Counted from the first letter of the stretch, positions 24,272 through 37,110 are shown. The stretch is DNA of 64,000 bases from Plenodomus lindquistii (GCA_025504975.1 JANUWI010000001.1:2480001-2544000); one strand, 5' to 3'. Notes: generated by a model not told the origin, from the sequence alone. Program-made: numbers and translations.

Positions 24272-25811
24272 TTGGGTAGAAACGTAGCCGTTACAAGATT
24301 GAAGGGCACGGAAGTAGCTGTGCTTAGTTATGTACTGAGACAACGATCGCTGTATCTCAAGTCCGCTTTATACCATCAGCTCTAGTCTGAGATAGAAAAT
24401 GATACATGCTGTTGCGGAAGCAGCAGAAGCAGATTAGGGCGACACTAGCTTCTTTGCGGCATCGCAGCCGTGTGGGTAAGCTCTCGTCTGATTCTCGGTC
24501 CAAAATTGCGGGGTCAAACGTCGGAACCCAAGTTGAGGACAACAGTTCCGACAATGTGGACCTGCCAAGCCGAGCGGAAATGGTGAAGTAGTAGGTGTGC
24601 CGCCATGATCTGCTCACGTATGGTCGGAAGCTTCCAAACGAGAACACACGTGGGTGTCAGATGGTGGAGTAGATCCACTATTGGCTGGCGAAGTCAATTG
24701 CGATCATGTCGAGAATCGCGCCGCATGCGCTGCGACGAGCTTGTAATGCACCACGTGTCATGCTTCAGGGACGGTCAAATATCGAAATGGATGTGAGTGT
24801 ACGAGACTTGACCAGTGGTGGTTGCCCGGGGCTGATTGCGGGTAGTTTTAGACGCTAGGCCGATCTGCGTTAGATCGTGTCTAGATTGGTTACACGTTCT
24901 ACATTCACATACGGCACCGACTACATCACGAGGTCGCCAAAGATCGAGCAACTCAGATATTATACAAGTCTTAGACACCATAAGCGTGGAATAAGCAAAC
25001 TTACTACTGATTCTCATAAGAATTGGCCAAGAAGAACAGAAATGATTGGAAAACAAGTCGGCCTACTTTCTCAATCAGTCATTCGCCGTAAGGCCGTGTA
25101 TCCGTACGTCCCAAAAGCAAAACTGGCCAGAACAGATAGCAGAACGAGCTTCCAGGACTGTTGTACCATTGCCGATCTACCGCCTTCATAGGATGTCTTG
25201 CGATCTCTCAACGTTGACTGTCTTCAATGCCGACCGAACAACTCCGATGGTACCGCAGTCCGTGGGTGTCTCTTCACGTCTCGATCAGCCAGTGTTGCAA
25301 TCACTGTCTCCAATACCTCTACTACCAGTCCCCCTTACTAACCCAACATACGAGAATTACTGATGACCTGAATTCTTTGGTAGTCACCACTTACAGGTGG
25401 GCGCCACGTGGCTCATGTGAGGAGCAGTACAGCGCACGCCCCCTGTTCTTCAATAAAGATTTAATGGCTGATATTCCGATGAGGACGCTTAGCAAAAGCA
25501 TCATGATCTCATGAATCGTCTGTTATATAGCGACTTGCGATCGGATGAGAGCCTTATTCAAAAAGCGCGCACAATTTCAAAGGTGGACTCGATCTTCTCG
25601 TAGTACGAGGCTGAGGAACCACTACGACATGGCTGTAGAAATTGCCTCGGGGCTTGGGGGCCATGTTACACTCATCTTTTGTGTTATCAATGGACATCAG
25701 CGCATGACGTCGCTTCAAGACATTTCAATCCCATCAATACGTATATATTCCCTACGTCTTTCCAGCTTTCGTTCTACCACACGCATCCAAGATTGCGAAG
25801 TAACCTCCACA
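24272..25811. other. Intergenic, divergent promoters
   Basis: About 1.5 kb between divergently transcribed PhyH and secreted-protein genes. Short ORFs are present without family signature. No repeat or RNA gene is seen. Confidence 0.5.
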
Positions 25812-26964
25812 ATGGCGCGATTCACCCTCTCACTCCTACTAGTAGCAGCTGCTGCGAGTCTCGTAACGGCCCAACCCCCAATATGTGTCAACGAAGTCCA
25901 GCCCTACAACCGCAACGACCGCACCATGGCCGTGAGCGGATGTACATCTCCCCCTAATCCCCACGCTGCGACAGAACTAACAATCCCCCAGCATGGTTCC
26001 TCATCCCGATCCCCAAAACCGCAGCCACAGCCGCACTCAAAGAATCCTTCCCTGCACTATTCAACCTCGGCCGCCTCTCCCTTCTCGACCCTCCCGCAGA
26101 TCTCAACCTACCGCCAGACACACACCCCGTGATTGTCTTCGCGGGCGAAGACTTTGATATCCGTCAGGGGGAGTTGCAACTTGCTACTGCGTTGATGGGG
26201 AGTGGGAGTTCGATCCCATATGTTAGTTTAGGAGGGTCCAAGACGCCGATTGTCGTGCCGTTGGCGAATAATCTCGCGGGTGTGGATGGCCCGACGCAGG
26301 CTTATATTACGGGGTTGATTCCTTCGATTGTTGGTACGTTTACGTTTGTTACACATCCAACTATCCATCCATCCACCCCCACCCCCCTCCCTACACCATC
26401 TCTTGTTGCAAAACATTGTTAACGTGCCATGGTAAAGGTACCGTCGGCGGCCAACTAACCCGCATCGGCTCCTTCATCCCCACAAACTCCCCCTACCAAC
26501 TCCTCGCCGACGGCTCCCTCTCCATAAACTCAAAATGGGCGCAAGCTCCCAACCCCGTCTCAGGACCAGGTCTCTACTCCGAAGCCATCGACCTGAAATT
26601 CATCACCACGCCCTCACCCCACTACACCCTCACCCAATGGAAGCGTCTGATCAATCAGCCCTCCCTGCTCGCTACAGTGCTGGACCTGCTGTCGCCGAAA
26701 TGTGTGCGTAATTTGTACTTTTTCACGAATAGTACGGCGGTGGTGACATTTCGGGTGGGAAATGCGACTTTGGGGCCGTCGGCAGGCGTGGATCCGGTCA
26801 AGGCGGTGTTGCAGAGGGCGAGTCCGGATGGGAGCGGGTTTTATCAAGGGGTGCAGGGGTTTTCGTCGTGTGGGCAAGTGGTGGGGTATGGGATGGTGGT
26901 GCCGTTGGGGGAGGATTGTGAGGGGGCTGCGAGGGTTATTGAGGGCACGCCTGGGGCGCTTTGA
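25812..26964 (+). CDS. Hypothetical secreted protein
   Basis: Predicted 332-aa protein. Signal peptide MARFTLSLLLVAAAASLVTA, with the mature start near QPPICVNEVQPYN. Three exons: intron 25942-25991 (ACTAAC branch point) and intron 26334-26437. The first splice joins MAVSG to WFLIPIPKTAATAALKESF through one Ser codon; the second joins IPSIVG to TVGGQLTRIGSF. The body holds motifs such as VIVFAGEDFDIRQGELQ and ends ...EGTPGAL. Few cysteines, no transmembrane helix, no GPI-like tail. I do not recognise an enzyme family; it resembles conserved but uncharacterised secreted fungal proteins. GC-rich wobble positions in the exons support coding. Confidence 0.78.
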
Positions 26965-27856
26965 TGGGGGGGGGGATGGTGTGGTGAGGTTTGTGAGGGG
27001 ATGGGGGCTTGGTGGGAATTCTTCAAGGTGATTTGACTTGGCAGTCTTGTAGTGGCCGAAATGCCCAATAAGCCAGATACTCGGTGGCAGATGACAATTG
27101 TCTCACCCACAATGAATGGCCCAAGGTATTGAGCTGAAGATTTCAATCATTCGCTGGGCAATTGGTGTGTTGCAGTGGCTATTGGTAGTGTTACAAAGTA
27201 GTTGAGCTAGCGACTAGTGCATCTTTCTCAGCTGCCAAGGTGAAGGTGTTTCGATGAGCAGCCGTGATTCTGGCGTGTGAGTGATGGCAAAAGGTCGTCC
27301 GTTTTCAATTGTCCGTATAACATGATGGACGGCTAGTGGTGGCAAAGAGTTGAGGTACCTTGCATGGGAGGACAGGGGTAGAGGTGTTTCGGTGCGGGAA
27401 GCGGAAGCTGGCAGGGATGCTCCACATTCCACGTTTGCTCCTCGTAAAGCATGAGCTTAACAAACCATGATCCGAACATGATCCATTGTATTGTGGTAGC
27501 GGTAGCGGTAGCGGTAGCATTCACTGTTTAACTTGCCGAATTGGCAAACCAAGTGGAAATCAGTAACATTCACGTGCGCGCTGTTTACTGTGCGAAACAC
27601 TTGCCGCGGCCAGTTTCGCGTAGCTCCCGCCATATTGATGAACCCGTGACGGCTGCCCGCTAATTGGAACCCGCCCTGCGCAACGGACAACAGACAACCG
27701 ACATTGTTACACGGCACACGACGACCGAGCCCACACTTCAGAGTCTTTGACGCCTTGCTGGCAGTCTGGCCGCCACCAACATAGTCGCCCCATTGCGCAC
27801 TCGAATCGCTGTGCCAAAAGACGGCCACGCGCACGCATCACACGACCGCACGACTC
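26965..27856. other. Intergenic with (GGTAGC)4
   Basis: About 890 bp between two plus-strand genes. It contains four GGTAGC copies at 27495-27518. No gene is recognised; ORFs on the minus strand run through this repeat. Confidence 0.55.
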
Positions 27857-28683
27857 ATGACCAGCCCCCCAGCCATGATGCCGTCGCAACGTCGTACAAG
27901 ACTGTACAGCATCCTCGCCGTCATCACAATCTTGGTCTTCCTCTACATGTCCAAGGGCGCAAAGCAGACACGCGAATCAGACTTCTACACCAAGACACAA
28001 CAGGCCCTGCAAGAAAAGGACTTTGCGCAGGCGGCGCGGCAACGCGATGCAGACAGCGTCGGGACGCGGCTGAAGGCGGCCGAGGAGCAGGCCAAGAAGA
28101 AGGCCGGCGACAAGGACAAGGCCATCCACGGCGACGAGAAGAGCGTTGCGGGCCGAGTCAAGATGGACCCAGAAAAGGTGCCTGGTGTCGCTGCCCAGGG
28201 CGGACGACCGCGCGACCAGACGCCCATCGCCGAGCACGAGACGCCCGAAGACCACGAGGTCGAGATGGAGTTGAACGCCATTCTCAAGAAAAGCCCAAGT
28301 GAGTCTTCACCCCCAATCTCCCGTTCACAGGTCAAGACTGACCCGTATCAGTAATCATCTTCTCCAAATCCTACTGCCCCCACTCGCGAGACGCAAAACA
28401 CATTCTCCTCGACAAGTACAAAATCGTCCCCGAGCCCTACGTCGTCGAACTCGACATCAACCCGCTTGGCCAGCAACTCCAAGCCCTGCTGGGAAAGTCG
28501 ACGGGCAGGAGAACAGTACCCAATATCTTATTGATGGGCAAGAGCATAGGCGGTGGCGACGACATGATACATCTCGACGAGACCGACACGCTCATTTCCA
28601 AGATCAAGGAAATGGGCGGCGCACGAATCATAGAAGCAGAACATCGTGGCGCACGGCCAAAGGTTCGACGGGCGCGCGCATAG
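27857..28683 (+). CDS. Membrane-anchored monothiol glutaredoxin
   Basis: Predicted 257-aa protein with an N-terminal anchor and a C-terminal glutaredoxin domain, the layout of yeast Grx6/Grx7-type enzymes of the early secretory pathway. A hydrophobic helix (YSILAVITILVFLYM, about 17-31) follows a short basic tail. Then comes a charged Lys/Glu/Ala-rich spacer (about 35-140). The Grx domain starts IIIFSKSYCPHSRDAK, with a single active-site Cys (CPHS). It also shows the cis-Pro loop RRTVPNILL and a glutathione-binding GGGDDM. One 53-nt intron (28299-28351) sits at the domain boundary. The likely role is glutathione-dependent redox control or Fe-S/GSH binding in ER or Golgi lumen; location is inferred from the anchor. 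Confidence 0.9.
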
Positions 28684-29346
28684 GCTCAGACGCACGTAAG
28701 GTGAGGCACCAGGCTCGGTGCTAGCATTGGCAAATGTTTCAGTACACATGGTTTATCCGTTCGGCATGGTTTGTTTGAATACCCCCTGGGCATGGGTGGT
28801 GGTGTTGTTGCACCCTGCTGGGCTGCCCAATCATCGCTATACCCCCTCCTAATTTATCGTTTCGAGAGACTAGATGCGCTATGAAGGAGCTTTCTTTTTT
28901 CGCGCCGCTGCTGTATTGTGAGGCATCGCAAGAGTCTTAGGACCTCGATGCATGTATGGAGTTGTACAACAATGCAGTTGTATAAGCTGTAGTGTTGAAG
29001 GCATGTTACTAGTATGTGGCATATTACCGTCAGCTCCTTCAAATACCCTGTACCGTCTTGTGCGACTTTGTTCATTGCAGAGTCGATGTAGGTAGGTCTC
29101 ATCACCTGCTCCTGCTCACTCAAGGTGACGCGCTCACCCACCGCTCCTTCCCAACTTGCCCAAACAATCAGCCCACACCCAGCTCGCACCTTCCTCACCC
29201 CAAATTCTCTCAACCCCTCACCTCCACGCTGCTCGCGCTCCTCCCAACCCTCACTTCACCTCACCACCTACATCCACATCCACCAAACCGTCCCAGCACA
29301 CTACGCCCCTCGCTCACACACACCCACCCGCCCACCCATAACAATA
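28684..29346. other. Intergenic, promoter of coiled-coil gene
   Basis: About 660 bp. The last 200 bp before the next start is very C-rich and pyrimidine-rich, a common feature upstream of fungal start codons. No gene is recognised. Confidence 0.55.
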
Positions 29347-30155
29347 ATGTGCATCTACTGGAGAAAACTCCACACCTGCGGCGACATCAGCGACCGCCCT
29401 TACCTCGAAATGTGCCACTCGGGCGTGCTATCTAATACCGTCTGCGCGGGCATCACCGAGGATCCGACACCAAGGAAGAGTCATTTCCCGTGTTATTCGT
29501 GTATCAAGAACGAGGCGAGGAGGGAGGTGGAGGAGGGTGAGAAGGAGAGGAGGGAGAGGGAGAGTGAGGTATGTTTGTATTCTTGTTGGGTGTTGGTGGG
29601 GTTTGATACGGGAGTGAGTGTCAATGCTAACGTATAATGTTGAACCAGGCAGTCGAAGCACACCAACGCGCCCTAAAAGAAAAGCGCGATCACGAGCAGC
29701 GCCTCAAAGAAGAACGCGTCCGCCGCGAAGCCCGCGAAAAGGCAGCGCGTGAACGCGAAGAAGAGAGTCGCATCAAGCAGTTCAAAGAAGAGCAGGAGCG
29801 CAAGGCGAAAAAGGATGGTGGGCTGTGGATTGAGACGAAGAAAGGAAAGGGCAAGAAGAGCGGCGGAAACAATGTCGGAGGGAACCCGTTGAGTCCTGTG
29901 GGCAAGATTGTGGGGCGCGAGAATAGGGCAATGGGAGGGGCTGGTGTAGGTGCGGGTGCGGCGGATAAGAGCCCGAAGAAGGGAGTTGATCCTGGGGGGA
30001 GGGCGGGCACTTGGGGTCCTAAGAAGATTCTGAGTAGGAAGGAGAATGGGGGTGGGGCGCAGGCGTTTAGTAGTGGGGCGATTGGTGGTGGTGGTGGTGG
30101 TGGTGGTGGTGGTGGGAATGGCAGTACTGCGGGCAATGGGGGAGTGAAGAAGTGA
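29347..30155 (+). CDS. Hypothetical charged coiled-coil protein with poly-Gly tail
   Basis: Predicted 242-aa protein from two exons (intron 29569-29648). The N-terminal 60 residues carry spaced cysteines (MCIYW, TCGDIS, EMCHSG, NTVCAG, FPCYSCIK) that could form a small zinc- or disulphide-stabilised module. A long Arg/Glu/Lys-rich stretch follows (about 60-145, e.g. RLKEERVRREAREKAARER), predicted as a single alpha helix or coiled coil. The C-terminus is low-complexity: Lys/Gly/Asn-rich with eleven consecutive Gly encoded by a GGT microsatellite. No known domain is recognised. The coiled region keeps an open frame across the splice, which supports coding. Confidence 0.72.
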
Positions 30156-30426
30156 GATGGGTGGTTGGTCGTTGCGTGAGGTTGGAACGTCTTGTCGGTG
30201 CCCGGGCGACGACGCGTTCAAGCCGCTGGAAGTAAGCGAAACAGGAGAGATGTGATGATCGGGGTATATGTTATCGGGAATATGAGCCTAAAGAATGATA
30301 GAATACAAAGACATGTGTGCGTGCATTCGGTGAAGCTTTGAAAGAAGTGGCATGTATTGCCCTTCGGCGTAATCTCAAATTCCTGCATCCCAGCTCTTCA
30401 TGTCGACGTCTAACCCTACACCAGTA

Positions 30427-33400
30427 ATTACTGGGATATACAACACCCACCCATTCTGCCCTGTCCTTCTTCTTTCCTCATCACAAGCACACAAACCGTG
30501 TGTTATCCAAAAAGATTCATTTGAATGTCCTGCCCGTGTGCCTGCCTTTCCAGGAAAGACTTCGAAGACATCATCGATATGGTATGTCAATCTGACACCC
30601 CTTTGTGTGTACAAAAAAGAAAGGACAGAAATCTCACGCGGAATAAATGGATGGGTGAGTTGTGTCCAAAAGTACCTGTAATTCGCGCTATGTGGTTTTC
30701 ATTTATGAGGATTTGAAAACTTCCACATCCTCTCGCTCTCTCGTTCTTCCTTACTTCAATACGAGAACACAACCGTCTGTCTTGTTCAGAGATGAGCGCG
30801 ATAACATGCTATGTCCTGCCTATGTGTCTGCCTTCCAAATATAAAAAGAAAGCAGCGGATGTGTTTGACTGGCCCTGGGGGTGCCTGGTCACTTCGATGG
30901 GTGGAAGAACGGAAAAGTTGCAGCAAACATTAGGATGCTCATTCGACTTCCACCACCTCTAACACGTGTGGTCGATGACAAAAAAAAACGATAACTAAAA
31001 CCCGTATAGCTTTGTGTTTGGACAAAAGGGTGTGATTATCATCATCATGTTGTGTGGTTGAGTCTCTACATGCAAAAGCGCTGCTGCAATAAAATGACAG
31101 GAGTGGGAATTTGGTGTCAGAGGGGTACAAAAACCCGCATTCTCTCTTCTCTCTTTTCCTCACAAGCACACGACCAACTCTTCTGTGTTATTCAAAATTG
31201 AACAGAGACCTTCTCATGTCCTCCCTGCGAGACCGCGTTCCAGATTTGCGGTCAAGGAACCAATGTGTTCGGCTGGCTGACTCAGAGGCTGCGTTTTCGC
31301 GCCAAGATAGAAACAGAAGTAGAATGGATTGATGAGTCGTGTTTTCCGGGTCCCGGCAATGCTCCATGACATGGGAAGAGAGGTCTGGGTATATAAACCC
31401 TTTGTCCCCCTCCCTGTGTCTCCCCGTCATAAGCACGCAAGTAGACGAAGGGCTTTCAAAATTGGGTTAGATAATGGGGATGTGGGTGTGCCGTGTGTGC
31501 CTGTCTTTCAAAAGTCCCAAGTCAACGTTGACATGTCCCGCTGTTCGGCTGCTCGCGCAAACACAAGCAGAGCTGCTGAACGAGCGCTGTTCCGCGTGGT
31601 TCAAGCAACCAGAAATGTTAAACTCGGATACGCTTTATTTATATTGCCCTTGGCTGACCAAGAGAATGGCTCAATGGTGCCATGTTTAAAAGTCTTGGTT
31701 TAACATTTGTATTGTGCTCTCGATCTATGGTAACTAGGCTGGAGTCCATGACGGTTTTGAGAGTATAGGAGGGCAGAGGTATATAACCCCTCGCCCTACC
31801 CTCTTCTCTTCTCTCAAACAAAGGCACACAGGTCCCTGGGCGTTCCCGAAAGGTCGCACGAAACGTGGCATGTGTGTGTGCGTGTGTGCCTGTCTGTCCT
31901 GAAGTTGCGAGGCATCATATGTATGTCTGACTCCGTGTCCATTCGAGTTGTGCGAAAGAAATCAAAGTGGAGAAGGAAGGCTGAGGAGGTGTGCATCCGC
32001 CTCTAGCAAGTTCACATTTGCGTAAGAGAAAATGGAGATGACAAGATCTATGACCTTGTGTTTTGAGAAGGTCGGCGATGCAGGGATGTTTTTGTAAGCT
32101 CTGTGAAATTGTCATTATCATGTGCGTGTTCGAACATCTGCACGTAAATTCCATTTGTCAGATTCTATGACAGCGAGAGAGATTGGGGTTATAAAGCCTA
32201 CGAGATACCTGTCTCTCTCTTACTTCCTTACAAGTACACAACTTTTCCGGTGCCCACCAAAGCTTTCTTGAATGGACTAATGTGGGTGTGTGCCTGCCTT
32301 TCCTAAAGTTTTCTCTTTCATATAAATGTGAGGGTCAATTAGGGGTTTCGAAATATCGCCACATTATCTTGATGTGGGTGTGCGTGGGAGATTGGTTTCC
32401 AAAAGCTCCAAAGCGCAGAAGCGATGACTCTCTCTGCGACTGCTTCACATTGCCTAAAACCTACCCGCACAGTTTCTCATGCTTTTCGTTTGAGAAAGGA
32501 AGGACTGAGCGGGCAAGTTTCCTATTCCTCTGCATCTCCGAACATGACCACGAAAATTGAACTAGGTCCGCTCCATGACGGTGCAAAGAGACTGGAATAT
32601 CGAGCGCGAGGGTATATAAGACCCTCTATTCCCCTTCTCCATCACTTCCCCTTGTCCTCACAAGCACACAGGGAGTTTGGTATCTCTAAAATCTTTCGGG
32701 AAGAGCACAATGCGTCTTGTGTGACCAACTCTCCAGAAGCACAAATCACCAATTCATGTCCTTGCTCTCGCTGCTAAGCTGCGTTAAAACGTCTGCTTTA
32801 CGAGACATGTGTTGTCTCCTCTTGTCTCTGGCTTGAACGAGGTACTTCAAAGCCTTTAACAGTGATGAAACTTGGGGTATATAAACCTTCCTATGTTCCG
32901 CCCCTCTTCTCACATCCTTACCAGCACACAGGCATCTCTGAAACCATGCTAGAAGGTTCTTACGTGTTTGTGTGTGCGAATTTCTAAAAGTACCAGGTAT
33001 GGTTATTAAACCCTGCTTTCGCCATGGAGTGCCCCAAATACATGTCCTCTCCGCGACATAATTCTTTTCTTCCTGGAAACTACGAAGGGTGGCATGCCTA
33101 TATTATGTTTTCCATTTAAAAGCACATGTATTGACGCGCACATGTTCTGGATGTTCATGTCTCGACGTTTCAAAGCCCATAAACTCTAGATCGGCATCTT
33201 CATTATTAATAACGATGGTGAGACGGTTGGTAGTATATATACCCCTTCATTCACCCTCCCCTAGTTTCTCCACAATAAGCGCACGCGTAACCCAGTCTAT
33301 TCGAAATTTGCTCACGATGGGTCCGATGAGTTGCTGACACGCGCTTCCACAAATAATTATTGTACGACACGATGTGGTCGTTTCCGCCGCTCCCTCACGT

Positions 33401-36010
33401 TCTGAAACCGTCTGCTGTGCGCGACATGTGTCCTTTATCTATGAATACTACGATCACCGACTCATAATTTGTGTTTGAGGAGCTCAGCGAAAACCCAATG
33501 AGGATGGAGGATCTTATTATAATATATGATCAGGGTACATAAACCCAAATCCTCCCCACTCTCTTCATTGTGTAAACACGGGTGGAGACCGGTTTCAAAG
33601 TCATCGGGGCATGAACTTTCAAACGATCCAAACTCTTATTCATGCTTCTCTGTCCCTCGCTGTCTACTTTCTGAAAATCGTCTGCTTTTGCAAAAACGTA
33701 TCATGTGTCTTTGCGTCTGAGAGTATGTAAGACAGCAAGGTGTTGCAAATTACCATAGCCCCGCCGTTTTCCCAATCTTGCATGCAAAATCGCTGCTCCA
33801 ATTTCTAGGACGAGGATGGGGTGCATAAACCATTACACTCCTTGTACTGGTCTTCCTCACGCACACAGCCTCACATTCGTTTCTACAAAATATGTGGCGA
33901 CGGCAACATGTGTTTGTGGAAACGAATCTTCTAAAGTGAATTTCAACCCCATACATGTTTTGCTCCTGTCTTGGAACCGCTACATACACCAAGCATGTGT
34001 TGTCGCCTGCTATTGCGGAAGAGAGAGTCACGTCTAAGGACATCCTTGATTGAAATGAGTACCGCAGTAGATGATGTGCTGTACTGAGATTTGGACATGG
34101 GCCGATCGGGGGATAAATAAGTCCTCTCATCCTTCCCCTCTCTCCCTCTTCCTTACCAGCGCATAAGCGGTGTACTTTAATCGAAACGATCAGGAGACAA
34201 ACACATGTGCGTGTTGTCGTCGACGAGCCGTCCCAATACCATGAACACTCGGGACATGCTACGTTCTGTTCTGTCAGTGGCTTTGCACGGTTGTAAGACT
34301 ATGCGGAGCTTGCTTGATGAATTCCGTTCGTGTCAGAAAGAAGGACTTGAGCGATACATGCTCGGCGGTTGTCTTGCTCAAGCAAACATGGAACAGAATC
34401 AATGTTTTGGGCTGCTCCGCGATGGTGATTTATTCCGGAGGCATGCATATTCCACATAATCCATTGTTCCTTTCCTCACGCGCACGCACGCGGCCTCCGG
34501 TGATCGAACTCCAAGCATCTTGCCACATGACTTTCTGGGACGGACCAATCTCTTGAAAACACAGCTGAACTGGTTATGTGAAGAACTATGCAGATAGAAT
34601 TGGGATGTACTCGTGAGATCCCTCAGTTTTCCAAAAGCATACATTCTTCGGAAATGTCTGTTGGGTGAGGACGAGCCGCGTGTAAACATCGTTGAGGCGA
34701 GAAATGTGACGATTTCACAGGGAGACGTTTCCGTGTCGTGTAAACTACAATCGTATGAATCTCCAGAAGGGTATATAAGCCTCATCACTATCAAGTCACC
34801 GTCGCTTTTCTTCCAGTACAATCCAACAGCACACTCGGGCTGATCCAAAACAACCCAACTGGTTTTCATGTCCTGGGACGTGTGAGATCGCAAACTAACA
34901 GCCACCGAACGCATGGAGTCTGGCCTTCCTGCCTAGAGATGCGGGTATACACACCGCTGAACTAGAGACTGAGTTCAAATACAGTCAGAAATTCTCGTGA
35001 TTTCTGAGTCCATAGCGTCTGGAAACTTACTACTGGAAGCTACAACGGAGAGGCTCATGTATTTGAATTCGGCCTCGCGAAACGCCACAAGATTGTGTCT
35101 CCTGATTTTTGGAGAGGGTATATGAACCATTCCGCTTCCCTAGCCGATAACTCCCTATAGAACACGCCATCAACTGATTTTCAGATAAGACATTGAAAAA
35201 GTTGCATGTGTTGTGCGATCCTCTGTCTAGTTCAAAAGCGTTGTGCGGCCTACCCTTATCCTCGGTCGCCCTGGTTAAACATGAGATGTGCGTGTGCCAT
35301 GATGTGCGATCTGTGTGTACTTTTCAAAAGCTGCAAAGAAAAGGTATTCGTGATTCCGTGGGGTGTACGAAGCCTGTAAACAGTCCATTCCCTACTTTCC
35401 TGATCGCAAATTCTCTCCTTTCTGAAAGACAATAAAACATCAACACGTTGTAGGAGACGCGATCCCGAAATGCGACACACATCCAAAGCATGAGACCCGA
35501 CCTGTCTGCTGAAAGATTCATGTATTCCAGAGAAATACGGAGCAGCGTGCCGTACAGGTTTGCGGCCTTCGAACTTCATTCCAAAAAGGGGTACGAAGAT
35601 GTGGCTGATGACTTTGCGAGATATTTAAACTTCAATGCCATCATCATTCCTACTCCCCTATCACATTTTATTTTTAATCCGAAAAGATGAACAGTACACA
35701 CTAATGTTCTTCGAGAGGGGACACCAACACTATGACGAAATCGCTCATGAGAGTCTGTCGCTGCCCTCTGCAACGGAAGAACCCAAAACATGTATTTCGC
35801 AACTTTATGTCCAAGTATACGCCTTCAGAGCATAGTGCAAGCTGACATGAGGTCAAGGTGTATAAAGTTCGCGAAATATCACGATCGCATGGGTTCTAGC
35901 GTTGTATTCAAAGTGAAGAACGAATGAACTCAGGCTGTGTGTTGGGTTGAGGGATTATATAAATTCCATTGACACAACATCTCCCTACTTCCTCGCTACG
36001 CCATTTTTCG
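30427..36010 (+). repeat. Array 2: about 17 degenerate TATA-box modules, plus orientation
   Basis: Imperfect modules every 250-400 bp have cores of the type GGGTATATAAACC. They lie near 30432, 31117 (decayed), 31388, 31778, 32186, 32611, 32875, 33233, 33533, 33819, 34108, 34430 (decayed), 34769, 35116, 35586 (decayed), 35857 and 35953. About 25-35 nt upstream many have CTCCATGAC. Downstream comes a 30-50-nt C/T-rich tract, usually ending CTTCCTCACAAGCACACA. Further along are TTTCNAAAAG boxes, a TGTGTGCCTGTCTTTC block and CATGTCC. No ORF is conserved between modules. The order of boxes matches array 1 read on its minus strand, so the two arrays appear related and inverted. Each module resembles a core promoter plus transcript start region; whether RNAs are made is unknown. 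Confidence 0.8.
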
Positions 36011-36341
36011 TAGAAGAAAAGGGAGCTCTCACCAAATTTATGTTATGACTCTTACCATACAAATTGTAGTACCACGTATATACCACCATGCTGTGCCCTA
36101 GCAACGTCTCGAGATTTGATTGTGGAGATATCTATGCCCATCTCTTAGGTTACGAGAAAGAGGACGTCGACAGTGATGCCCATGTTGCAACAAGATTCAA
36201 ACTGTGAAATGCAAATGCGGGATTCATACGCGGCAGCATCTTAGATATACTAAGTGACCTGTGCTTTTGTCTCGTGTTGCCTAGCGGAGGAATGATAACG
36301 TTTACTATCTTTTATGTCGCAAACAACTTACCACGTCACGT

Positions 36342-37110
36342 TCAATTAGTATCCTCCACGTAGCTTTTGTACGGCCGTTTGTAATACCCATGCCAAGCAA
36401 ATACATCAAGCAGACGATCATACACTGCAACATACTCCAACATATCCATGTACATCCACCCAACCTCTTCAGCTCCATCATCGGTCTCGCCGCCATCCCA
36501 ATCCCTAGTAAACTCCTCTATGGGCACCTCCACTCCTTCGTCTGGCGTCCAGTCCGTCGTCAGAATCTTCAATGCTGGATCCTGCATGTCTGGATCCCCA
36601 GCTCCTTTTTCAACCGAGCGCAAGCAATCTTGGTCCACGAATATGCAGTACTGCCATCGCAGAGGTATAGCACTCGCAGGATGAGGCGTCCCGTTGGGCG
36701 CACAATGAGCGTCATTGCTGCTCAATTTGTCACGAACATGCGCAACTTCACCCATATCTTCCAGATAATCGTCGCAGAGCTGTGGGGGCAAATCGGCGGC
36801 GATCCAGGCGCGAAATGCGCGGCGTGCGGCAAACGAGTCTGCGCCAGCAAGTGTTGCTTCGTCCTCAAGCATCGTTGTCTCGTGACGGGGAAGAAGCTCC
36901 AGGTGGTTTTCCAGTGTTAAGGTCTCTAAGAGATTTTTGTGGAAGGGCTGGAGCAGCTGGGCCCAAAGTGCATCGGTGGAAGGCCCATAGACTGCGCGGA
37001 CGATGACGAACCCCCATTTGGAGTTTGGCTGTAAGCTCGGGTGTGTAACACTGTCCCCAATGCAATGAGATTGCTCTGGATGCCTCGGTTCTCGGACTGA
37101 ATCATCCTAT
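36342..37110 (-). CDS. Hypothetical protein, 5' end unresolved
   Basis: An open frame runs from just after a TAG at about 37111 down to the stop at 36342, but its first ATG is only at 36872. The upstream part looks coding (PNSKWGFVIVRAVYG, then DALWAQLLQPF), so the true start is probably in an upstream exon or lost. An ATG-led frame (MIQSENRG...) overlaps in another phase, but no clean intron joins them. The body is acidic and aromatic, with AARRAFRAWIAADLP and LRWQYCIFVDQDCLRSVEK. The WGFV-type start resembles uncharacterised Pleosporales proteins (inference). It lies directly after array 2 and ends near the PKS, on the same strand as the PKS. Function unknown. Confidence 0.5.

Noticed and set aside
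27305..27889. Minus-strand ORFs upstream of the glutaredoxin gene
   Set aside because: They read through a GGTAGC microsatellite and the glutaredoxin leader. Low complexity, no domain.
30400..35835. Plus- and minus-strand ORFs of 60-170 codons inside array 2 (e.g. 34399-34914)
   Set aside because: They cross module boundaries, differ between modules and show no domain or codon-use signal.
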